NCBI GenBank assembly: GCA_025617745.1
Contig: CM046873.1
Location: 28,905,410-28,969,409 of the forward strand
Direction of reading: 5' to 3'
From: Heliocidaris erythrogramma
Taxonomy: Eukaryota > Echinodermata > Echinoidea > Camarodonta > Echinometridae
Length of the DNA stretch: 64,000 nt
A program made the position numbers and the translations under genes. The notes under the pieces are model-generated. The model saw only the letters and a program-made list of their open reading frames with translations, had not been told where the DNA came from and made no database searches. This document shows, in pieces, positions 55,957 through 64,000 of this stretch; within the stretch, counting starts at the first letter, position 1; each line of letters begins with the position of its first letter.

Positions 55957-56752
55957 GGGTCTGTTCACAAAGTTGGGGCACCAAAACGTGACATTTTATC
56001 GTAAAAACATTGTAGTTTTAACACTATGACTTACACCATTAAGTTGTTTTATATGAATGTACTTGGTGCCTCCAGGAAGCTTTTGAAGAACACAGGACAA
56101 ATTGTTTTGAGAGGCATTTTCAAAATATTGACAAAAACATACTGGTGTCCCATGTTACATCCACAACCACCTTTTTTTAGATTAAACAGCATATCTACAT
56201 GCATGATACCTTACAGCTAAATCCTAAATGGGTACAATGTGTTATGGTGCTGACTTAATGAAGCAAAACTTTTAACAAAAGAATAACTATCTTCCCTGAG
56301 TTTATCATGAATGTTGTGGGTGTAACGGTTTCCAATCAAATGTCACAAATTGTGGATGAACGGGACACCAAAGAATATCTGCAACTTTCATCAATAACTC
56401 TTGAAGTCAGTATACTCTCATTGCAGTTGTTGTTGCATTGAATTAAATAGAGAGCCTAAAGTAACCAGGCAAATACTTATCATCAAGAGCATTATGGATG
56501 TGCCGTTATGTCTCAAAATGAGACTTTGCGGATGTAACACGGACACAATGTCCGGTTACATCCACACGCTGGTTTTTCATAATTATTTCCAAAATACATT
56601 GTGGGACAACATGTTTATGATTCTCAGATGCTTTTTATTTTCACCAGAGATAGAATGGCCAAGTAAGAAAATTCTAACTAGACTTTTTCATCGAATTACA
56701 GGGGATTAAAGAAAAAATGCCTCAAAAGGTGCCCAACTTTGTGAACAGACCC
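55957..56752. mobile_element. 796-bp TIR element nested in the Mutator-like element
   Basis: GGGTCTGTTCACAAAGTTGG at 55957 is inverted at the right end (CCAACTTTGTGAACAGACCC to 56752). AGAT lies outside both ends (55953-55956, 56753-56756), suggesting a 4-bp duplication. The plus-strand frames at 56026-56220 and 56401-56709 have no known domain. A hairpin, GGATGTAACACGGACA with its partner to 56563, lies in the interior. Confidence 0.75.
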
Positions 56753-57113
56753 AGATCTAAAATCATCTAGATGTAGATCTACCCCCATCATCAATCATTT
56801 ACTAGTACTGATTAGATCTAGGTCTAACTCATCATGCTCACTGACCTTAAAATAACATTCACTTAATCTAAACTTAACTGAAATTGAAAATTGTAACAAA
56901 ATTGGTCTAGTTAGAGTAGATCTAGAGTAGTTAGAGTCTTGGCTAGACATATCTGCAAATTTGATGATATCACATGCACCAATTCCGATTCCATTTTGAA
57001 GTTGGGTCTACCACACGTCTATTATTAGGCCAGCATTTTGAGGGATACGTGGAGGCAATTCTAACTCTTATATTAAGATCTAACTTAGATCGATAATAGA
57101 TTCAGTGCAAAAA

Positions 57114-57317
57114 CGTAGGCTAGGCGCCTACACGTTGAACACATACGATCATAATATGTGTACGTGCGTGCAGGCCAGGGACTTTTTTCCCCCACCGTGC
57201 GTACCGGCGACCGTGCTTTCATGAAGACCAATCGGAACCATTCCCCGACCCTGCGTCATGAATATTCATGAAAAAATGCGAAATCTGCCTAGGCTTGGTT
57301 ACAAAAAAAAAAGACGC
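57114..57317 (-). repeat. Mutator-like element, right TIR
   Basis: Reverse complement of the left TIR. Contains CGTAGGCTAGGCGCCTACAC, CATGAAGACCAATCGGAACC and CATGAATATTCATG, and ends AAAAAAAAAAGACGC. Confidence 0.88.
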
Positions 57318-57439
57318 GGACGGGGCCGGTTATACAAAACATTCTCTTCCAAATATTGCTCCGCGTTTAATTTCCTACCTTATATTTCAGCCCTGGACAC
57401 TATACCACACCATTACCCCAGCCCTAAACCTGTATCCGT

Positions 57440-58570
57440 TCTCCGATGCACGTCAGGCATGTTTTTTCAATCCATCATTTTCAGTTTTAAATCATTTCCA
57501 CCAAATACTAAAAGACATACAATACCCCACTCAATTTTTGTCACTAAATGGTTCGCTGATCATGCTGCTCGCTACAATTGTATTTTGGGTTCATTTTTGG
57601 AGTGTCAGACCAGAAAGTGGTGACAGACTCCGTCAAAAAAAAAAGATATACATGTAGCTGTCTCACAACATCAATGCCGATCAAAGGATTCGCAGTGGAC
57701 TGAGTTATCATTCCAGTAAATACCCTAGTGTCTCACCTCGCCTCAGAAAACAGCATTCGATCTGATCAAACTAACCACCTTTGACCACCCACAATCCACA
57801 GAAATCTTAAGGTGTTTCACCCGCATCAGAAGCAAAGGATTCGCAATGAACCGAGTAATGAATATTGGAACATGTTCTTTCATATATATCTAGAAAACCA
57901 TCATCACATCCAGATTCTGTTACGTGACCAGTCAGAGGATCACAATTATATTAGAATACTGTTCACAAATAGAAGGTATAGCTGAGGATTCAAGGACTAC
58001 TGAACCGATCACTAGATTGGGTAAGTCTATATTTCGTCCATATACATGTAATAGTGAATATTCGTTGTTTTGAGAATGTTCCATTAAAAAAAAAGTTATG
58101 TTTTTGTACCTAAAGCAGATCAAACATATTTCAGAACATTATATTACTTTTAAGTAACTTATAATGCTGCACATCACTGGTGCAAATTACTTTTTTAATG
58201 GTGTCACGTGGCACACTTGCAGTTTTCATCGTTAGGATCGTTTTGTCTTGAAACTCTGCCATTAACAAAATATATTTTTATAAAAGGAAGGAAAGACGGG
58301 GGAGATAGAGGAATAAAGAGAATGATCGGTGATAGAATTATAGAGAGGGGAAAGGAAATGATAAAATTGACCAGAGTAGCATGCAAAGCATCATTAAACC
58401 TCTGTTTTGTAGAATTCCGTGATTAATATTTATCTTTTTTCTCTTTTTATTTTTTTTTCTTTATTGGCTTAGCAGATTTTATCACTACGTTTTTAAGTTT
58501 GCCTAGCGACGTCCTTGTTCATTCTTACTGGAACAACAGATATTAGCTTGCTCATGTTGAATGAAAAATG
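57440..58570. other. Gene-free stretch
   Basis: No domain-bearing frame and no defined repeat. AAAGGATTCGCARTGRAC occurs twice (near 57680 and 57834). Confidence 0.35.
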
Positions 58571-58576
58571 ATTACA

Positions 58577-58702
58577 GGCTGTCATCAGGGGTGGATCCAG
58601 GCTTTTGTAAAAAGGGTATGGGGCACAGAAATGCAGGGCTGTCATCAGGGGCGGATCCAGGATTTTGTGAAAGGGGGGCACAGAAATGCAGGGCTGTCAT
58701 CA
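58577..58702 (+). repeat. Tandem repeat of 55-60 bp, 2.2 units
   Basis: GGCTGTCATCAGGGGYGGAT starts at 58577 and 58637, and a partial unit (GGCTGTCATCA) at 58692. Each full unit contains GGATCCAGG and GGCACAGAAATGCAG, related to the end of the poly-C family. Confidence 0.85.
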
Positions 58703-59560
58703 AGAATTAAATATTATATAACGAAGCATCTGTGTACACTTTGTACTTTGAAATACATAGCTTGTTGGTTACATTTTGGATCTTGGACACTTGGAGTTAA
58801 TACTAGTATACTTTATTGTCATATTAACCTCATATTGTGAGGTTATTTACATGAAAATAATTAGTATTAGTAGAAGCTTCTTTACATTCAGATAATCTTA
58901 CTGTTCGATATAGTTTGCAAACATCAATCAAGGTCCTATTTCTCTTTGTCAACCTCTAAATCTGACAAGATGATTTTGTGGTCTACAATGGGGAAAATAT
59001 CCAAAGGATTCAAATTTTCCCATATCATTTTAATGAAATGAGGGTTCTGTAACATTTTTCTTAAATATTACGCTCAGGCACATTACTAAAATAAGGCGCT
59101 TTTAGCACGTTAATTTGTTTGTTCAATACCTGAATGTGTAACATTCTATGTCATCTTAAATCACGACGATAGATAACATCCGGTACATAACATCACATTA
59201 ATTTCATGTTAAGTTATCAAATACTGGTCTTTTTGTATAGTTTTATCTCATGTTCACAAGTTAATTAGGTTTTTGCTTTTTATACAAAATGAAAGTTTGT
59301 GAAGCCAAGCAGAAAGTTTGACACAGTCAGTATACCTCTTTCAATATCTGTGTAAAATACATTCAGAGAAATTATCATTACGCTCATGGAAATATGCATC
59401 TCAGAATGTTTCATTCAACTTAAACAAGGTTCTTATAGTTGGAAAGAATGGAAACATAGTTTTGTGACATAATCGGCTAAACAAAATGATAAATGATCAT
59501 GCTCACTGTTATCTGGGTGTATTACATGTGGATTTACAAAAATAATATAACCTTTTTCAC
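58703..59560. other. Gene-free stretch
   Basis: AT-rich, no defined feature. Confidence 0.35.
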
Positions 59561-59563
59561 TTT

Positions 59564-59637
59564 CGAAATTATGAACCTTCGGAATTACGAACCGTCGGAG
59601 TAACGAACCTTCGGAATAATGAACCTTCGGAAAAACG
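59564..59637. repeat. 16-bp tandem repeat, about 4.5 units
   Basis: Consensus GAATAACGAACCTTCG, with substitutions in each unit. TTCGAA-type half palindromes make it self-complementary in part. Confidence 0.85.
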
Positions 59638-59736
59638 ACATGTAACCAATGAAACATGGTACTTGTTAACGAAGGTCAATATTACCAACTTACTGAAATA
59701 GCACACAATGATCCTAACTGAAATTGTCTCTATTTA

Positions 59737-60083
59737 AAGGAGAATTAACCCCTAATTACAAATTTACTTATATTGGAAGGTGTAATATATTCCTACCTAT
59801 TGGCCTAAATCATTTTCTAATAAGATATCAGAAAAGGGTATAAATCAAGATATTCCAACACCCGGTATCGTCTCCTACTCATTTACATGGGGGGGGGGGG
59901 GGGGGCTGCCATTTTCTTGCTGATTTGGAGTTGTACATGAACCATTGAGAAATGTTCCAGTCAGGAAGATATTTTGAATCCAAGACCTAAATTGATTTTC
60001 TTTATTACCTAAAATCCCATATGTGACGAAAAATATAAAGTGGGTGTTTACATGTATTATAAAAAATAAATCTTTATAAAGCT
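59737..60083. repeat. Dispersed repeat with poly-G and inverted partner at 49 kb
   Basis: Starts TTTAAAGGAGAATTAACCCC, like the fragment at 42592, and has 17 G at about 59889-59905 before GCTGCCATTTTCTTGCTGAT. The part from 59917 is the inverse of 48951-49118. Confidence 0.7.
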
Positions 60084-60604
60084 CTCTTTCCTAGGCATAG
60101 TACAAGGCGAAAGTAGACGTGGATCTATGTGCATTATAATAATATTTAAGTACTAAATTTGGCCTAATCATTATTTCATTAGTATCCTCACACTTTTTTA
60201 ATATGACCATTTTAAGACTTATTTCAGCTTGTTAATGACATTATTCTTTTAGTTTCTTATTTCGTCGTGTGTGTTTTTTTTTTTTTGTGTGTGTTTGTTT
60301 TTTGACAGGCCACAGGTCAAACAATTCATCCGGCAGTCATCATATCAGCTAAAAAACGCTATATGACGGTTTTCGAATCGTACTGTCGGTGATCGGGAAT
60401 CGTGTCGTTTATGTGGTTTGAAATCAGTACAGGATTTTGAGATTTTCCAGACAACTTCAGAGAACTTAACGATAATTTATTATATCAGGAGTTAGAAAAA
60501 CATGAGCAACTTTAATATCACGGTACCCGAATGTACAAAGCCTTAGAATTGATGGGAGAGAGAAAGGACCAATCATCTGAATACCATAAAACGGAGTCAA
60601 CATT
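60084..60604 (+). promoter_or_regulatory. Upstream region of the ankyrin-repeat gene
   Basis: Contains a poly-T/TG run near 60270-60300 and an acceptor-like GATTTTCCAG near 60450, so the start codon exon may be preceded by a 5' exon. No TATA box stands in a convincing position. The sequence before the ATG (AACATT) has A at -3. Confidence 0.3.
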
Positions 60605-63600
60605 ATGAGGAATAAGAAGATAAACACCCATGTCGACGATGGTCGGTCTGAACTACATAAAGCTGCACAAGCAGGTAGTCTTAATGTTGTAATAGATTTA
60701 ATAAATCGAGGAGCTGACGTCAACAAGACTGATAAAGTTGGTTGGACTGCATTAGATCTAGCTGCAGAGAAAGGTCATCTTGATATCACCAAATATCTGA
60801 TCAGTCAAGGAGCTGAGGTGAATAAGGATGAAAATCGCTGTTGGACTGCTTTACACGTGGCTGCCCAGAATGGTCATTATGATGTCACCAAATATTTGAT
60901 CAATAAAGGAGCTGAGGTGAATAAGGAGGGAAATGACGGTTGGACTGCATTACATTTGGCTGCACAGAATGGTCACTGTGATGTCACCAAATATCTGATC
61001 AGTCAAGGAGCTGAGGTGAATACAGAGGGAAATCGCTGTTGGCCTGCATTACACGTGGCTGCATGTAACGGTCATCTTGATGTCACCAAATATCTGATCA
61101 GTCAAGGAGCTGAGGTGAATAAGGAGGGAAATCGCTGTTGGACTGCATTACATTTCGCTGCACAGAATGGTCACTGTGATGTCACCAAATATCTGATCAG
61201 TAAAGGAGCTGAGGTGAATAAGGAGGCAAATCGCGATTTGACTGCATTACACTTGGCTGCAAATAATGGTCATTGTGATGTCACCAAATATCTGATTAAT
61301 GAAGGAGGTGAGGTGAATAAGGAGAAATATGGCGGTTGGACTGCATTACACTTGGCTGCCCAGAATGGTCATGTGGATATCACCAAATGTCTGATCAGCG
61401 AAGGAGCTGAGGTAAATAAAGCTACTTATAAAGGGTGGACTGCATTAGATCTTGCATTGGCTGAAGGCCGTGTCGAAATCTCAAAATGTCTAATTATGTC
61501 TGAAGCTGAAGTGCGTAACGCCGATGCGATCCATTGGCCTGAATTACTTGTAGCTGCTGAGACAGGTGACCTACATGTCATGAATGATCTGGTAAGTCAA
61601 GGAGCTGAAATAGATGAAGTCGGTACTTTCGGCTGGACAGCCTTACACATCGCTGCAAGTAATGGACACCTCAATATCATACAATATTTACTCAGTCATG
61701 GGGCAGATGTCAATTCAAGCGATGCTTTCGGTGTGACTGCTTTACAGAAAGCTGCAAAATATGGACACATGGAAATCTTAAAATATCTGATATGTAACGG
61801 TGCCGAGGTGAATAAAAAAAATGATGAAGGGTGCAGTGCATTAAAATTTGCTGCAGGGAGGGGTCATTTAGATATCGTACAATATCTGGTTATTCAAGGA
61901 AGTGAGGTAGACAACGGTAATGCAGATGGGATCACGGCCTTACATTATGCTGTAGATGGAGGCAGTTTTGACATCACGGAGTATCTGCTTGGTCAGGGAG
62001 CTGAGCTCGGTCGGAGGGATGAAAGCAAATACGTCGTCTTTAATTTTAATGTGCAGTATGGTCACTATGATGTTTCGACATGTATCCGCAGTGAAGGAGG
62101 TCAGTTTTTTCGTGGACCCACTGATGCATTCGTTTTATTAAACGGTGCAACAGAAATTGCCCATCAGGATGAAAGTACATATCTACTTAAACAAGGTGCT
62201 TATGAGGATAAGAACACTGTTCTAGGAGGAATGATAATGATATATAAGCCATATACAACGTGTAATCTTGATGTGAAAGATTATCTTCGAAGTGTACGTG
62301 AAGTGAGTAGAACTGGTGGACACTCGTCATTACATTGTGCTGTTATAAATGGTGATCTTGGTATGGCCCGTTTCTTGCTCGGTCGAGGTGCTGATGTGAA
62401 TGAGGGCAACACTCTGGGTTGGACCCCTCTTCATTTTGCTACACAAATGGGCCATCTTAATGTTGTAGAATATCTGATCAGTCAAGGAGCTGAAGTGAAT
62501 AAGGGGAATGTTGATGGCATCACAAGTTTACATGTTGCTGCATTCTCCGGTCATTTTGGTATCACCAATCTTCTCCTAAGTCGAGGAGCAGAGGTCAGTG
62601 GGGTAACCAATGAAAAAGGTTCGACAGCCCTACATGTTGGAGTTCAGAATGGTCATCTCGATATCATTAAGAGTATGCTCAACCAGGGAGCTGACGTCAA
62701 TGGGACAGATAACTACGGATGGACTGCTTTGCATATTGCCGCTCAAAATGGTCATATAGATGTTACAAAATGTCTACTTCGGCAATATGCGAATATGAGT
62801 AAGGTCACCAGTAAAGGATCCACTGCTCTGCATTTGTCCGCTGCAAATGGAAATTTTGATGTCACAATAGCTTTAGTGGAGCACGGAGCCGAAGTGAATA
62901 CCGCAAGGTCAGATGGTTGGACTGCCTTACAACTAGCTGCAGAGCATGGTCATCTCGACGTCACAGGTTATCTGCTAACACAGGGAGCAGAAGTGAACAA
63001 AGGCGACAGGAATTATTGCAGTGCCTTACACATTGCAGCAGTGAAAGGCAATCTCGCTGTCATGGGGCATCTGGTCAAAGGAGGAGCAGACGTTAATAAA
63101 GTCACAGCTAATCGCTACACATGCTTACATCTCGCTGCCCTTCATGGTCATGACGATGTGGCAGCATATCTTCTCAGTAATGGAGCTGACGTGAACAAAG
63201 CTGACAAAGATGGCAAGACTGCCCTACATTTTGCGTTTCAGAATGGAAATCATGATATCATAACATTGCTTATCAGTAAAGGGGCTGACAGTAAATGTGC
63301 CAATGCACAAGGACTCACACTGTTACACGTTGCATCAGCTGCGGGTTATGTAGACGATGTAAAGCTTTTAATCACAAATGGCGCTTCGGTCAATAAAGGT
63401 TCTGATACTGGTCTAACAGCTCTCCATTTCGCAGCAAAAGAAGGCCACCTAGATATGGTCAAGACATTGCTCCACGAAGGGGCCATCTTGGATGCAAGAG
63501 ATGGAGGTAAATCCACACCACTTCATCACGCCACAGTCAACGGTAATCTCGAGGTTGTGAAGGTCTTATGTGAAGAAGGAGCAATGGTTGATCTGAGGAG

Positions 63601-63721
63601 TGCCAAAGGACAGACCCCTATTTACTTATCATCCAAGAATGGTCATCAAAATATCACCGAGGTCTTCGCCGAACGTACAAAGGTATTTAGTTCATGTAAA
63701 GGCGTTCTTGAGTTCAGATAA
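60605..63721 (+). CDS. Large ankyrin-repeat protein (single long exon)
   Basis: The 1,038-codon frame starts at the ATG at 60605 (A at -3). From about residue 13 it is an unbroken series of about 31 ankyrin repeats of 33 residues, most with the consensus GWTALHLAAQNGHLDVTKYL and ISQGAEVNKEGN. Ankyrin repeats form a solenoid for protein binding; no enzyme domain, signal peptide or membrane segment is visible. Units 2-8 are nearly alike at DNA level, a sign of recent duplication, whereas residues about 475-573 (62027-62323) are three decayed units that have lost the TALH and GH motifs. The ORF ends TAA at 63719-63721, but AAAG|GTATTT near 63680 could be a donor, and no AATAAA follows, so further exons beyond the window are likely. 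The partner and pathway are unknown. Confidence 0.9.
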   Translation: MRNKKINTHVDDGRSELHKAAQAGSLNVVIDLINRGADVNKTDKVGWTALDLAAEKGHLDITKYLISQGAEVNKDENRCWTALHVAAQNGHYDVTKYLINKGAEVNKEGNDGWTALHLAAQNGHCDVTKYLISQGAEVNTEGNRCWPALHVAACNGHLDVTKYLISQGAEVNKEGNRCWTALHFAAQNGHCDVTKYLISKGAEVNKEANRDLTALHLAANNGHCDVTKYLINEGGEVNKEKYGGWTALHLAAQNGHVDITKCLISEGAEVNKATYKGWTALDLALAEGRVEISKCLIMSEAEVRNADAIHWPELLVAAETGDLHVMNDLVSQGAEIDEVGTFGWTALHIAASNGHLNIIQYLLSHGADVNSSDAFGVTALQKAAKYGHMEILKYLICNGAEVNKKNDEGCSALKFAAGRGHLDIVQYLVIQGSEVDNGNADGITALHYAVDGGSFDITEYLLGQGAELGRRDESKYVVFNFNVQYGHYDVSTCIRSEGGQFFRGPTDAFVLLNGATEIAHQDESTYLLKQGAYEDKNTVLGGMIMIYKPYTTCNLDVKDYLRSVREVSRTGGHSSLHCAVINGDLGMARFLLGRGADVNEGNTLGWTPLHFATQMGHLNVVEYLISQGAEVNKGNVDGITSLHVAAFSGHFGITNLLLSRGAEVSGVTNEKGSTALHVGVQNGHLDIIKSMLNQGADVNGTDNYGWTALHIAAQNGHIDVTKCLLRQYANMSKVTSKGSTALHLSAANGNFDVTIALVEHGAEVNTARSDGWTALQLAAEHGHLDVTGYLLTQGAEVNKGDRNYCSALHIAAVKGNLAVMGHLVKGGADVNKVTANRYTCLHLAALHGHDDVAAYLLSNGADVNKADKDGKTALHFAFQNGNHDIITLLISKGADSKCANAQGLTLLHVASAAGYVDDVKLLITNGASVNKGSDTGLTALHFAAKEGHLDMVKTLLHEGAILDARDGGKSTPLHHATVNGNLEVVKVLCEEGAMVDLRSAKGQTPIYLSSKNGHQNITEVFAERTKVFSSCKGVLEFR

Positions 63722-64000
63722 TGGAATAGACTTTCCAGATAATTCTAAAATTCTGAATTGCTTATCATGACTACCAACATTTCCGAGAACGTGCTGAAAA
63801 CTGCATACAGCGATAAGAGTACGTATGCTATTCGTTGGAGAAAGGGAGAAGCAGTACTTTTTGATCATTATTTGTCATTTTTATTACTCGGCTTTTTGAA
63901 ATGTCATACAAATTTGTTTAGCATGTAATTTTCACTTGTTTTTTACATGGGTCACACGATTTTTTTTTCGTCATTACAACTTACATTCTTATTTGCAAAG
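63722..64000. other. Downstream of the ankyrin frame, no gene
   Basis: No polyadenylation signal of the AATAAA type and no further ankyrin units. It could be intron. Confidence 0.35.

Larger units (their letters stand above)
54236..57317. mobile_element. 3.1-kb Mutator-like fold-back element, 9-bp duplication
   Basis: GGACGGGGC flanks both ends (54227-54235, 57318-57326). The terminal inverted repeats are over 200 bp (54236-54461 and 57114-57317) and start GCGTCTTTTTTTTTTGTAAC. Long TIRs with 9-bp duplications are typical of Mutator-like elements (family knowledge). The paralogous empty site at 53733-53930 has the target once. No transposase frame is present, so this copy depends on another for mobility. 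A 796-bp element is nested inside. Confidence 0.88.

Overview
The window looks like animal nuclear DNA, most likely an echinoderm and probably a sea urchin. That rests on its style: AT-rich intergenic DNA with long poly-C/poly-G runs, AGGCCTAG-type palindromes, a DIRS-type retrotransposon, a CR1/L2-like LINE, nested TIR elements, and an intron-poor ankyrin-repeat gene of the kind echinoderm genomes carry in many copies. No species can be named from the sequence alone. There are no bacterial operons, CRISPR arrays or rRNA genes.

Layout. 1-5 kb: short palindromic elements, an unrecognised gene fragment (2.7-3.8 kb) and a 646-bp TTAA-flanked element. 5-10.9 kb: mostly gene-free, with a promoter-like site near 8.55 kb. 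10.9-18.5 kb: a 7.6-kb TIR element with TAA target duplication (PIF/Harbinger-like) that holds a recent 1.66-kb tandem duplication. 18.5-30 kb: gene-poor, with a RecQ-like helicase exon (minus), a Myb/SANT-like remnant, two palindromic ACCATGGTA arrays and a tRNA-like sequence. 30.06-36.76 kb: a large imperfect fold-back of tandem repeats, interrupted by smaller transposons. 36.8-40.8 kb: a ~155-bp monomer array split by a 2,992-bp element with an exact 8-bp duplication. 41.6-42.5 kb: remnant of a LINE ORF1.

The best-preserved mobile element is a complete DIRS retrotransposon, 42883-48692. It has identical 165-bp inverted repeats, an internal complementary region that reproduces both ends joined at ATAT, and open gag, RT/RNase H/methyltransferase and tyrosine recombinase frames. 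Downstream lie a broken CR1/L2-like LINE (about 49.6-53.5 kb) and a 3.1-kb Mutator-like fold-back element (54236-57317) whose 9-bp duplication is confirmed by a paralogous empty site in the window.

The one convincing host-type gene is the 1,038-codon ankyrin-repeat frame at 60605-63721. It probably splices onward past the window end. Nearly everything else is insertion on insertion, and several insertions can be proved because removing element plus duplication restores the period of the repeat they interrupted.
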